DNA of 64,000 nucleotides, taken from NCBI RefSeq assembly GCF_038502225.1, contig NW_027196449.1, forward strand, positions 1 through 64,000. Direction: 5' to 3'. Each line of letters begins with the position of its first letter. The first letter of the stretch is position 1. The position numbers were made by a program, and so were the translations under genes. A model generated the notes under the pieces. It was given only the letters and a program-made list of their open reading frames with translations. It made no database searches and was not told the DNA's origin. Of the stretch, positions 52,087-63,732 are shown piece after piece. The DNA is from Cherax quadricarinatus. Its lineage: Eukaryota > Arthropoda > Malacostraca > Decapoda > Parastacidae.

Positions 52087-54892
52087 CCCCTTTGAGGGTC
52101 GACAGGCCCTCTCTGAAACTCGTTCTCAGGGTCGGCCAAATTTAAAAAAAAAAAAATTATTATTTTTTCTTATGAAAAAATAGTTTTTTTTTTTTCTAAA
52201 CATTATAGGCTAAACAAAAAAATTTTACCGTCAATACTTACCGAGATATGGAGGCGTGAAGTTTGCCAAAATTGAACATCTGGTAACATCGCCGACTGCC
52301 GTCGCCCGGTATTTTTCTATTTATTTTTTTATGTACTACTTTCAATTTTTCTTTTTCTGAGTAACTTTTATGGCCTCTGAGGCCAACATGATCAGTATTT
52401 TGTAAGTTATTTCTTTTTCAATACTACACAATAAGGGCGTAAACACTGTTGTCATTATTTTGTTTATAGAAAATATTTACACAAACAAACGATATGAATG
52501 TTGTTTATTACTATTTTTCTATATTTTATATACACATATACAGTCACAGGGAATGTTTCTAGAAGTTCTGCAGCCTGTGGAACTCTTTGAAACATGGTGT
52601 CATGCACAGTGGTGTTTTACATTCCTCACACATAAAACGAGTGTCTCTGCGTTGTTGTGGGCGTTTTTTTTGTATGTGAACAGACGTAACACCTCTTCTG
52701 AGCCTTTTTCTTGAAAGCAGTAGCAGGCAATTTTACCAGGAAGTGATCACCATGCTTCAGACGAGCAGGTAGTTGTTGATAATTTGGTGGGCGGTCAATT
52801 GCAGGTGCTGCTCCTTGGTACTTGAATACTATTTGTCTGATGACAGACAAACAGAATTCGCCATACTGTGGTTTGTTTCTGGTCCTCATCTTATACATAT
52901 TATAAGCATTGAGCATGGAAATGTCCAGAAGATGGAAAAACAGTTTGATGTACCACTTATAACTCTTGCGAACACAATCAGCAAACCCAATCTGCATGTC
53001 ACATTTGTCCACTGAATGCATGTTGAAGGTGTAATCAATCACAGCTGCAGGTTTTAGAATGGGTTCATTGCTCTCTCTATGCTGCCTGCCACTGTCTGCC
53101 ATGCACCTCACCTCTACGAGTGCAAGCGTCAAACCTGGGCATATGTTTCCGATTTACACGCACTGTGCCACACACATCTGTCATGTTCACTCGCAAAAAA
53201 TCACTGAGTGAGGGGCTTGTGTACCAGTTATCTGTATATAATATATGCCCCTTACCAAGGTATGGTTCTATCATTGTTCTAACCACATCACCTGAGATGC
53301 CCAATAACTTCCTGGTATTTTGCAATGTATAACTTCCAGTGTACACAATAATATCCAATACCAGACCACTGTAACAATCACAAAGCACAAACAACTTTAT
53401 ACCAAAGCGCTTCCTCTTGCTTGGTATGTACTGCTTGAAAGAAAGTCTTCCTTTGAACAGAATCAAAGACTCGTCAATTACAAGCTTCCTGAAGGGATAA
53501 AAATGCGTACTGAATTTTTCTTTCAGATACACAAACACATTCCTAATCTTATATAACCTGTCGTTTCTGTCAGGCCTGGTTTTGTCTGAGAAGTGAAGCA
53601 TACGTAACATTAGAACAAATCGATTCACTGGCATTATATCACTGAAACCTGGGGTTGCAATCAGGCAGTCTGTTGACCAGTATGATTTCACTTTGTGCTT
53701 ATACACATGTGGCATAAGCATTATTGTGGCAAAGAAAAGATACATCTCAGCCACAGTTGCCTCCTTCCACTGGTGTAGACGTGATTTTGGTGAAAGTAAT
53801 GTGTTTGCCATGGTGTACTCGTAGTATGTGTTGCTTTCCATGACAATACTTTCCATCAGTGGTTCGTCAAAAAATAACTCGAAACATTCCAGTTCAGTGG
53901 CATTGTTCCCAAGTGTACAAGATGGCTGTATTCCACTTTGGCTGTCATCAAACTGGTGGGCATTTGGAACAAAATTGACAGCTTCCTGCCAATCCCAGGT
54001 GCGGTCTGCTGGTGGGTACTGGACAATGACAGGTGGTTGTGGAGGCTGGTGTGGTATGTGGGTGGGGGATGGTGGCCTTTGTTGTAGATCAGCAGCGTGG
54101 GTGGCAGCATGGCCCACTGCTGGTGCCTCACCGCCGGCACCACTACCACCACGCACATTTTCCATCCCAATTGCAACAGTATCATCGTCATTTTCACTGT
54201 CTGTTTCTGTTGTACAGCCACGGGATGTACTCCGAGATGCACTCCTTCCCCTTGGAATAGCATATGGCACACTACCAGAGCGCATATATCGTCGTATATA
54301 CTGACGCTTCACTGGGGAATATTGCACTTCACTATCACTACTGGAACTAGTTTGAAGAGCTTGTAGTTCATATTCACTATCACTATCATCACACATGCTC
54401 TCATCTGAATCTGGGATTTGGGAAAATAGAAGTTTCCTCTTGGATTCTGGTACAACTGAACGTGAACAAGACGGCCCAGCACCAGAGGTGCAAGGTTGAG
54501 GGTCGTCTGGGTTTTCCTCACTATTACCGATATTATGGTCATTAGTTTCGGTCAAAACCTCGCCAAAACCTTGAAACTCATCTTCACTGGCACTTCCATC
54601 TGTATTAGAACTGTCACTGGGGAACAAAAGTGTCCCAATTCACCGAGGAGTGAGGAGCTTCTTACCGCGAGGCATGGTGGATATTGTTTACTAAGATGGC
54701 GTTCCCACAATGCATCACTGGGTCCCAGATTTTTTTTCCTACCGTGCACACCGACCACACAGACCCATTCTCTCACATGTAGGCCTACCAGCCTTTTCCC
54801 GCGAGATTTGACGGCTCTAGAATTTGTGCGTACTAGTACGTCAAAAACCCCTGCGCGTAAGATGTACTAGTACGTCCAAAACCCTCAAAGGG
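52087..54892 (-). mobile_element. piggyBac DNA transposon, autonomous type, decayed
   Basis: 2.8 kb between TTAA sites (52083-52086 and 54893-54896). TIRs CCCCTTTGAGGGT (left) and CCCTTTGAGGGT (right) are present, with extra TACTAGTACGTC repeats inside the right end. It carries one transposase gene on the minus strand, in the same direction as the host zinc-finger gene whose intron it occupies. Confidence 0.92.
52600..54675 (-). pseudogene. piggyBac transposase, inactivated
   Basis: A Kozak-like ACCATGCC start lies at 54675. Three lesions are visible: an in-frame TGA at codon 12; an internal deletion near 53110 that drops part of the domain and shifts frame (53077-54627 versus 52626-53132); and an extra base in an A8 run near 52672 that shifts the Cys-rich tail. 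The retained parts are an acidic Ser-rich N-terminus, the DDE_Tnp_1_7 core with Asp in VIDESLILFKGR and in YTDNWYTSP, and the third Asp region MHSVDKCDMQ in the second frame. The C-terminal Cys-rich domain starts CYVCS and continues out of frame with CEEC. A catalytically complete protein cannot be made from this copy. Confidence 0.88.
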
Positions 54893-55044
54893 TTAAAAAA
54901 AAGAATAAAGAATCACTAAACCCATCAATCAGTGCAGTGAAGAGGCAAGGGGTACACTTATGTTAGAAGATATAACGTGGTGGGTGGGTATGAGTAAGTA
55001 TGGAGAGTGTTTCAGTCTGTGTAATAAAATAAGTCAGTTTCAGT

Positions 55045-55222
55045 AAAAGGACACAAGTGCAACTAATGTGACATTTTATTGTGGCAACGTTTCACTCTCC
55101 AGGAGCTTTTTCAAGTCGGTATGCTCCTGGAGAGCGAAACGTTGCCACAATAAAATGTTACACTAGTTGCACTTGTGTCCTTTTACTTGACATATTGTCG
55201 GTAATTCTACCAACATTAATAG
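55045..55222. repeat. Foldback repeat copy with 14-bp flanking duplication
   Basis: Arms of about 63 bp (GGACACAAGTGCAACTA... and ...GTTGCACTTGTGTCC) enclose a loop of about 15 bp. A non-palindromic tail (TTGACATATTGTCGGTAATT...) follows. AAGTCAGTTTCAGT is duplicated at 55031-55044 and 55223-55236, longer than most DNA transposon duplications and typical of retroposition. Confidence 0.85.
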
Positions 55223-55263
55223 AAGTCAGTTTCAGTCAAGGATTAAAGTCTGCATTAAAGATT

Positions 55264-57264
55264 AGTAAGATGGGGAGAGGGAGGTATTAGGTAGATGGCG
55301 AGAATATTTTGAGGAACTTTTAAATGTTGAGGAAGAAAGGGAGGCGGTAATTTCATGCTCTGGCCAGGGAGGTATACCATCTTTTAGGAGTGAAGAAGAG
55401 CAGAATGTAAGTGTGGTGGAGGTACGTGAGGCATTACGTAGAATGAAAGGGGGTAAAGCAGCTGGAACTGATGGGATCATGACAGAAATGTTAAAAGCAG
55501 GGGGGGATATAGTGTTGGAGTGGTTGGTACTTTTGTTTAATAAATGTATGAAAGAGGGGAAGGTACCTAGGGATTGGCGGAGAGCATGTATAGTCCTTTT
55601 ATATAAAGGGAAAGGGGACAAAAGAGATTGTAGAAATTATAGAGGAATAAGTTTACTGAGTATACCAGGAAAAGTATACGGTAGGGTTATAATTGAAAGA
55701 ATTAGAGGTAAGACAGAATGTAGAATTGTGGACGAGCAAGGAGGCTTCAGAGTGGGTAGGGGATGTGTAGATCAAGTGTTTACATTGAAGCATATATGTG
55801 AACAGTATTTAGATAAAGGTAGGGAAGTTTTTATTGCATTTATGGATTTAGAAAAGGCATATGATAGAGTGGATAGAGGAGCAATGTTGCAGATGTTGCA
55901 AGTATATTGAATAGGTGGTAACTTACTAAATGCTGTAAAGAGCTTTTATGAGGATAGTGAGGCTCAGGTTAGGGTGTGTAGAAGAGAGGGAGAATACTTC
56001 CCGGTAAAAGTAGGTCTTAGACAGGGATGTGTAATGTCACCATGGTTGTTTAATATATTTATAGATGGGGTTGTAAAAGAAGTAAATGCTAGGGTGTTCG
56101 GGAGAGGGGTGGGATTAAATTATGGGGAATCAAATTCAAAATGGGAATTGACACAGTTACTTTTTGCTGATGATACTGTGCTTATGGGAGATTCTAAAGA
56201 AAAATTGCAAAGGGTAGTGGATGAGTTTGAGAATGTGTGTAAAGGTAGAAAGTTGAAAGTGAACATAGAAAAGAGTAAGGTGATGAGGGTATCAAATGAT
56301 TTAGATAAAGAAAAATTGGATATCAAATTGGGGAGGAGGAGTATGGAAGAAGTGAATGTTTTCAGATACTTGGGAGTTGACGTGTCGGCGGATGGATTTA
56401 TGAAGGATGAGGTTAACCATAGAATTGATGAGGGAAAAAAGGTGAGTGGTGCGTTGAGGCATATGTGGAGTCAAAAAACGTTATCTATGGAGGCAAAGAA
56501 GGGACTGTATGAAAGTATAGTAGTACCAACACTCTTATATGGATGTGAAGCTTGGGTGGTAAATGCAGCAGCGAGGAGACGGTTGGAGGCAGTGGAGATG
56601 TCCTGTCTAAGGGCAATGTGTGGTGTAAATATTATGCAGAAAATTCGGAGTGTGGAAATTAGGAGAAGGTGTGGAGTTAATAAAAGCATTAGTCAGAGGG
56701 CAGAAGAGGAGTTGTTGAGGTGGTTTGGTCATTTAGAGAGAATGGATCAAAGTAGAATGACATGGAAAGCATATAAATCTATAGAGGAAGGAAAGAGGGG
56801 TAGGGGTCGTCCTCGAAAGGGTTGGAAAGAGGGGGTAAAGGAGGTTTTGTGGGCGAGGGGCTTGGACTTCCAGCAAGCGTGCATGAGCGTGTTAGATAGG
56901 AGTGAATGGAGACGAATGATACTTGGGACCTGACGATCTGTTGGAGTGTGAGCAGGGTAATATTTAGTGAAGGGATTCAGGGAAACTGGTTATTTTCATA
57001 TAGTCGGACTTGAGTAATGGAAATGGGAAGTACAATGCCTGCACTTTAAAGGAGGGGTTTGGGATATTGGCAGTTTGGAGGGATATGTTGTGTATCTTTA
57101 TATGTGTATGCTTTTAAACTGTTGTATTCTGAGCACCTCTGCAAAAGCAGTGATAATGTGTGAGTGTGGTGAAAGTGTTGAATGATGATGAAAGTATTTT
57201 CTTTTTGGGGATTTTCTTTCTTTTTTGGGTCACCCTGCCTCAGTGGGAGATGACCGACTTGTTG

Positions 57265-57304
<40 letters not shown>
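55264..57304 (+). pseudogene. RTE-type retrotransposon, 5'-truncated copy 4, one nonsense codon
   Basis: One frame from about 55270 to the natural stop at 56931-56933, broken only by TGA at 55908-55910 (GGA to TGA). RT motifs MDLEKAYDRVD and LLFADDTVLM and the C-terminal WFGHLERM and RGRGRPRKGW are intact. The copy begins after the endonuclease. Its 3' UTR ends in about 39 A residues (57266-57304). It shares unusual details with copy 3 and belongs to the poly(A)-tailed subfamily. Confidence 0.9.
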
Positions 57305-57309
<5 letters not shown>

Positions 57310-57389
57310 GTCAGAGTGAGGATGCTAAAACATAATATGGGTGTCAAAAATGATAAAAATAATAATTCATTTCAGCATGATAAAATGTT

Positions 57390-57675
57390 AGATAAGATTT
57401 TCTTAGGATTTTTAACCCCGGAGGGTTAGCCACCCAGGATAACCCAAGAAAGTCAGTGCGTCATCGAGGACTGTCTAACTTATTTCCATTGGGGTCCTTA
57501 TTAATCTTGTCCCCCAGGATGCGACCCATACCAGTCAACTAACACCCAGGTACCTATTTGCTGGTAGGTGAACAGGACAACAGGTGTAAGGAAACATGTT
57601 GAAATGTTTCCACCCGCCGGGAATCGAACCCGGGCCCTCCAAGTGTGAAGTGGGAGGTTTAGCCACCATGGGTGA
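57390..57675 (-). mobile_element. tRNA-derived SINE, copy 3
   Basis: Reverse orientation of 29884-30190. The B box reads GGTTCGATTCC on the minus strand near 57625. The anticodon-arm region is changed (CACTTCACACTTGG) and the A box is eroded, so this is an older copy. The tail is at the left (57385-57405). Confidence 0.85.
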
Positions 57676-57729
57676 TGGATGGACAATGATGTACCACAGG
57701 TGGAATCCTTGGCCCCCCCCCCCTTTTCC

Positions 57730-58540
57730 TTTTATACATCAACAACCTTTCAAATGTATCACAACAACTTAAACCTATTCTCTTTGCTGATGACATGACT
57801 TGTCATCTCCCACTCAAATCTAGCCTCACAGAAATAGCAACCTGGTTGACTGTCACTAAACTTACACTTAATATAGACAAAACCTTTTACATTATGTTTG
57901 GGAGTAGAGCAAGTAAGGTCCAAATAAACATTATGCTTAACAACACCCTTATTGCTAAACATAATGAGGGGAAATTCCTCGGTTTGCACCTTGATAGCAA
58001 CCTGAAATTCAAGACCCATATCCAACACATAACAAAAAAAAGTATCTAAAACAGCTGGCATCCTCTCAAAGATATGTTCCTATGTACCATGAACAGCACT
58101 ACTTACACTATACTATTCACTGATCTACCTCTACCTCACCTATGCTATTTGTGCCTGGGGTTCCACAACGACAAATCACCTAAAACCAATAATAACCCAA
58201 GAAAAAGCCACAGTCCGAATGATCACACAATCCACTGCTAGACAACATCTCCCCCCTCCCTCTTCTCTTCAAAGATCTAAATCTACTCACTATACAAAAT
58301 ATTCACTTGTACTATTGTGCAACCTACATTTGCAGAACAATTAATTATAATATAAATCATGACCTGAAATGCTTTCTTGGCAGTTGCAATAGGACTCAAA
58401 GACACAACACTAGGCATAAAAACCTTTATGATATTCCCAGTGTCAGGCTAAATCTTTTCAAAAACTCACTGTACGTAAAAGGGCCCAAAATCTGGAACTC
58501 TTTGCCAGAAATCTCCAGAACCACTGGCTCACATGCATTT
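57730..58540 (+). pseudogene. LINE-C RT and C-terminus fragment
   Basis: Plus strand, several frames. LFADDMTCHLPL near 57778 is the RT catalytic FADD box. It is followed by LNIDKTFYIMFG, GKFLGLHLDSNLKF, LIYLYLTYAICAWGSTT and, at 58307-58540, HNTRHKNLYDIPSVRLN and KGPKIWNSLP. Homologous to 28282-28508 and 29314-29770. It ends where the RTE 5' UTR begins. Confidence 0.78.
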
Positions 58541-58544
58541 GCTC

Positions 58545-61192
58545 AATATCAGGGAGGTACTACTGTTCTGCCAAGTGAGTGTAAAACGAAAGCCTGTAAT
58601 TGTTTTACATGATGGTAGGATTGCTGGTGTCTTTTGTCTGTCTCATAAATATGCAAGATTACAGGTACGTCTTACTATCTCTACTTACACTTAGGCCACA
58701 CTAAACATACATGTACACGTTTATTTATACACACTCATCTGAGTTTTTCTTTGATTTTATCTTAGTTCTTGTTCTAATTACTTTTCCTTTTATATCCATG
58801 GGGAAGTGGAATAAGAATCTTTCCTCCGTACGCCATGCGTGTTGTAAAAGTCAACTAAAATGCCGGGAACAATGGGCTAGTAACCCCTTTTCCTGTAATA
58901 ATTACTAAAAAGAATAAGAAGAAAATTGTCAAAGTGGGAAGTCTGAATGTGTGTTGATGTTGTGCGAATGATAAGAAAGAGATGATTGTGGATGTTATGA
59001 ATGAGAAGAAGCTGGATGTCCTGGCTTTAAGTGAAACAAAGCTGAAGGGGATGGAAGAGTTTCAGTGGGGAGAAATAAATGGGATTAGGTCAGGGATGTC
59101 AAATAGAGTTAGAGCTAAAGAAGGAGTAGCAATAATGTTGAAGGATAAGCTGTGGCAGGAAAAGAGGGACTATAAATGGATTAATTCAAGGATTATGTGG
59201 AGTAAAATAAAAGTTGGATGTGAGAAGTGGGTTATTGAAAGCATTTATACACCTGGGGAAGAGAGAAGTATAGAGGAGAGAGAGAGATTTTGGGAAATGT
59301 TGAGTAATTGTGTGGGGAGTTTTGAACCAAGTGTGAGAGTACTTGTGGTTGGGTATTTTAATGCTAAAGTGGGAAAAAATGTTGTGGAGGGAGTAGTAGG
59401 TATATTTGGGGTACCAGGGGTAAATGAAAATGGGGAGCCTTTAATTGAGCTATGTGTAGAAAGAGGTTTGGTAATAAGTAATACATATTTTATGAAAAAG
59501 AGGATAAATAAATATACAAGGAATGATGTAGCACGTAATGAAAGTAGTTTGTTAGATTATGTATTGGTGGATAAAAGGTTGATGGGTAGGCTCCAGGATG
59601 TACACATTTATAAAGGGGCAACTGATATATCAGATCATTATCTAGTTGTAGCTACAGTGAGAGTAAGAGGTAGATGGGATAAGAGGAAAATGGCAACAAC
59701 AAGTAAGAGGGAGGTGAAAGTGTATAAACTAAGGGAGGAGGAAGTTCGGGTGAAATATAAGCAACTATTGGCAGAAAGGTGGGCTGGTGCAAGTATGAGT
59801 AGTGGGGGAGGGGGTTGAAGAGGGTTGGAATAGTTTTAAAAATGCAGTATTAGAATGTGGGGCAGAAGTTTGTGGTTATAGGAGGGTGGGTGCAGGAGGA
59901 AAGAGGAGTGATTGGTGGAATGATGAAGTAAAGGGTGTGATAAAAGAGAAAAAGGTAGCTTATGAGAGGTATTTACAAAGCAGAAGTGTTATAAGAAGAG
60001 TAGAGTATATGGAGAGTAAAAGAAAAGTGAAGAGAGTGGTGAGAGAGTGCAAAAGGAGAGCAGATGATAGTGGGAGAGGTACTGTCAAGGCATTTTAATG
60101 AAAATAAGAAAAAATTTTGGAGTTAAACAAGTTGAAGAAAGCCTATGGAACAAATGGATTTATCAGTTAAAAAGAGAGAAGGGGAGTTAGTAGAGAGGGA
60201 GATGGAGGTTTTGGGTAGATGGCGAGAATATTTTGAGGAACTTTTAAATGTCGACGAAGAAATGGAGGCGGTAATTTCATGCACTGGCCAGGGAGGTATA
60301 TCATCTTTTAGGAGTGAAGAAGAGCAGGACGTGAGTGTGGGGGAGGTGCATGAGGCATTACGTAGAATGAAAGGGGGTAAAGCAGCTGGAACTGACGGGA
60401 TCATGACAGAAATGTTAAAAGCAGGGGGCGACATAGTGTTGGAGTGGTTGGTATTTTTGTTTAATGTATGAAAGAGGGGAAGGTACCTAGGGATTGGCAG
60501 AGAGCATGTATAGTCCCTTTATATAAAGGGAGGGGGGACAAAAGAGATTGTAAAAATTATAGTGGAATAAGTTTACTGATTATACCAGGAAAAGTGTACG
60601 GTAGGGTTATTATTGAAAGAATTAGAGGTAAGACAGAATGCAGAATTGCGGATGAGCAAGGAGGTTTTAGAGTGGGTAGGGGATGTGTAGATCAAGTGTT
60701 TACATTTAAGCATATATGTGAGCAGTATTTACATAAAGGTAGGGAAGTTTTTATTGCATTTATGGATTTAGAAAAGGCAAATGATAGAGTGGATAGGGGA
60801 GCAATGTGGCAGATGTTGCAAGTATATGGAATAGGTGGTAAGTTACTAAATGCTGTAAAGAGTTTTTATGAGGATAGTGAGGCTCAGGTTAGGGTGTGTA
60901 GAAGAGAGGGAGACTACTTCCCAGTAAAAGTAGGTCTTAGACAGGGATGTGTAATGTCACCATGGTTGTTTAATATATTTATAGATGGGGTTGTAAAAGA
61001 AGTAAATGCAAGGGAGTTCGGGAGAGGGGTGGGATTAAATTATGGGGAATTAAATACAAAATGGGAAGTGACACAGTTATTTTTTGCTGATGATACTGTG
61101 CTTATGGGAGATTCTAAAGAAAAACTGCAAAGGTTAGTGGACAAATTTGGAAATGTGTGTAAAGGTAGAAAGTTGAAAGTGAACATTGAAAA
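58545..61192 (+). pseudogene. RTE-type retrotransposon, copy 5, 3' truncated
   Basis: Starts with the RTE 5' UTR (GGGAGGTACTACTGTTCTGC) and covers the endonuclease (58982-59818), linker and RT (60468-61192). It stops abruptly in the codons after NIE, before the C-terminus, where a LINE-C fragment begins. Lesions: the endonuclease GDLNAK is GYFNAK (catalytic Asp lost), frameshifts occur near 59810, 60095 and 60465, and AYD is AND in the RT. Loss of the 3' end means a rearrangement rather than ordinary 5' truncation. Confidence 0.87.
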
Positions 61193-61765
61193 CCAAACCT
61201 TTCTCTTTTCTGTCTTTACCGCCAAAACTTCAACTACTATATCATTTGAGGTGTTTAGTAGTTCTCAGCAAATGAGCAACTCTGTGACATACAAGCCAAC
61301 CTCCCCCCATCCATTGCCTGTTTAGTCTGTCGCATCTGAATAGGTCATAACCTGGGATCCATATTTTGTTGTCAAAATGATCCTTTATGTGGGTCTCTGT
61401 GAAAGCTGCAGACATTGCATTTGACTCCGTGAGCAGTCCCTTGATGTGAGGAATTTTGTTGATGGCTTTAGACCCTGTATGTTTGCAAAGACAAATGTCA
61501 TTATATTGATGTAATTTAGGGGGGTTTTATTTGGTGGCTCTAATATATGTTGTTCTGGAGTGGAGGCCAATGACTGTGCCTCTGCTCTAGAAGTGTTTTC
61601 AGTCTGTGTAATATTTCTGTCATTTCTTGCCAGTCTTTTCTCCTTCCTGGCACTAAGAAAAAAAAAAAACTTTCTCTGGAGAGGTTATGGCTCCCCTCTT
61701 TAGTTTTCCATACTCTGGCTGGTCTGTATCTTCTTGTCCCCTTTAGACGATGTGCTGGTATTTAT
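61193..61765 (-). pseudogene. LINE endonuclease fragment (possibly LINE-C)
   Basis: The minus strand reads NYINIMTFVFANIQGLKPST, which resembles the start of an EEP endonuclease, with degraded TETH and GYDLFRCDRLNRQ segments after it. Assignment to LINE-C is tentative because no other copy in the window covers this domain. Confidence 0.6.
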
Positions 61766-61785
61766 GTACTAATATTATTATTCAG

Positions 61786-62206
61786 GGAGGTACTACTGTC
61801 CTGCCATGTGAGTGTAAAATAAAAGCCTGTATTTGTTTTACATGATGGTAGGATTGCTGGTGTCTTTTGTCTGTCTCATAAATATGCAAGATTACAGGTA
61901 CGTCTTGCTACTTCTTCTTACACATACATGTATACAAGCATATATATATACACCCCTCTGGGTTTTCTTCTACTTTCTTTCTAGCGCTTGTTCTTGTTTA
62001 TTTCCTCTTATCTCCATGGGGAAGTGGAAGAGAATTCTTCCTCCGTAAGCCATGCGTGTTGTAAGAGGTGACTAAAATGCCGGGAGCAAGGGGCTAGTAA
62101 CTCCTTCTCCTGTACAAATTATTAAATTTAAAAAGAAAAACCTTCGTTTTTCTTTTTGGGCCACCCTGCCTTGGTGGGATACGGCCAGTTTGTTGAAAAA
62201 AAAAAG
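61786..62206 (+). mobile_element. RTE-derived non-autonomous element (5' UTR joined to 3' tail)
   Basis: About 360 bp of RTE 5' UTR (GGGAGGTACTACTGTCCTGC to GTAACTCCTTCTCCTGTAC) is joined directly to the last 60 bp of the RTE (GGGCCACCCTGCCTTGGTGG and A10). The whole ORF is missing. TTATTATTCAG is duplicated at 61775-61785 and 62207-62217, so the short form integrated as a unit. A longer similarity between the two flanks leaves open an older tandem duplication. Confidence 0.85.
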
Positions 62207-62427
62207 TTATTATTCAGTGATATGCTGGTATTTGTGTGCTAATATTATTATGTGATTCAGGAAAGAGCTCATTATGTACTCAAAAGATGGGATGAAAACT
62301 GATTGCAACTTTTTTCCTTTCTGAGTTAAGCTAAGATAGTTTCATAGTTGGTAATAAATAGTATTGTGAAAAGTATACTCAAAACTGTGTGCAGGGCAGA
62401 GGGCAGCAAGCGGTGAAACATATTTAC

Positions 62428-62530
62428 CTTGCTGGAAAGTTGTCTGCTGCACACGCCACACTCGTAGATCTTGGTTCGCTCGTGTATTCTTGCAAAGTGT
62501 GCATTTAAATTTTTTTCTTGGTAGAAATAT
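62428..62530 (-). CDS. C2H2 zinc-finger gene, internal exon
   Basis: This 103-bp exon on the minus strand lies between acceptor TTTGCATTTCAG and donor AAG|GTAAAT. It encodes YFYQEKNLNAHFARIH, the second half of one C2H2 finger (HX4H), the linker ERTKIYEC, and the first half of the next finger, CGVCSRQLSSK. The second finger is completed by QKLMYHTKTH in exon 51369-51788, with both junctions in phase 0. An upstream exon must supply the Cys pair of the first finger; I could not find it before the window edge. Confidence 0.78.
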
Positions 62531-62809
62531 CTGAAATGCAAATGATTATTCAGTTACAAAATACAGAGAAAGTATGATCCCATTCAAATAACAATGAAAG
62601 AGGCTAGAATGCAGATATAACATTTCCATACTCCTAGACCTTGTATTGTTATATTACTCAATTATGAACACGACAATAAACAGTTGCTATGGAATACAGT
62701 TACTTCTATTACTTCAAAAAAGAATACTGCATGTCTTTGACTTTTGGATAATTCGCACTGACCAGGTCAACAAACTCTTATATTGGTGCTTCTACTCACA
62801 CACAGCATC
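62531..62809. other. Zinc-finger gene intron, unassigned
   Basis: No repeat or exon recognised. Confidence 0.4.
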
Positions 62810-63140
62810 CTCTTTTCATTGTTCCACATTGTCAGGGTTTTCATCTGAACCGTTGTCCATTATGTTTGGTGCTTTTTCCATTTTTTGGCAGAACAGTTAC
62901 ATAAGGGAAGGGTGGCCAGTGCCATATTTTAAGGTACTGTATATACTGTGTATTTATTATACTTTTATATCTTTTTTTATGTCTAGCTGTATTGAGCACT
63001 TAATACATGATAGTATAAACACATTATCAGGTGTTTTAGACACATTTGATATTGAAAAAATGCTCTTTTTCACTCACTGGCGATTTTTGCTTATCGCCTG
63101 GGGTTGGCAACATAACAGCTGTAGAAATGGAGCCCTCCTG
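62810..63140. mobile_element. Tc1/mariner-type MITE, partial second copy
   Basis: Matches 49185-49541 (CTGTGTATTTATTAT, TTATCAGGTGTTTTAGA) and ends GCCCTCCTG followed by TA at 63141-63142. The left terminus is not recognisable. Confidence 0.65.
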
Positions 63141-63142
63141 TA

Positions 63143-63732
63143 CTAGTACGTGGTAGCTTTCATATTTCCACCCAGTTAAAAAGTATTCTCCTTACCATAG
63201 TGATTAAAAATCTAACATAATCTACATTGATGCAATAAGATAATGATAAACAGGTGATATCACACAACATGCAAAGTAACCACATTGAAAAGTCATGGAA
63301 GCACATGGAATATCACTATTTTTCACTGTGGTTATTTTGCATAATGTACACTGCAGACGTCACCTATTTTTTCCAAGAATATAGAATGTTGCATCTAATA
63401 TAGTAAGGAATGTGATGAGCAACTGAAGCATCAATGACTGACCAGCCAACGTGCACATGGCCACATGGCAACTGCAAATGTTTGCTTAACTCTGGTAAGT
63501 ATAGATTCAATTATTAATACATTTGATTTAAAAATAATTAATCAGCACTACAAGAGACCTCCAGGACCCAACAACTGCAGATACATGGGATTCACTTACT
63601 TGTGAATTCAATGTTTGAAGATTATACAAAAAAAATAATATAAAAAATAGAAAGGAAAACTTTTAAAACCCTGCAAGAAGGTTCAGACAAACTAAGTAAA
63701 ATGTGATTAATAGGCAGATGAAACTTAACAGA
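63143..63732. other. AT-rich spacer
   Basis: No gene or repeat recognised. A weak donor-like GTAAGTG on the minus strand near 63600 has no plausible zinc-finger coding sequence beside it. Confidence 0.4.

Noticed and set aside
53856..54366. Several 75-158 codon frames on both strands
   Set aside because: They are shadows of the piggyBac transposase N-terminal region.
62646..63146. 166-codon plus-strand frame
   Set aside because: It overlaps a Tc1/mariner-type MITE remnant and has no recognisable domain or codon pattern.
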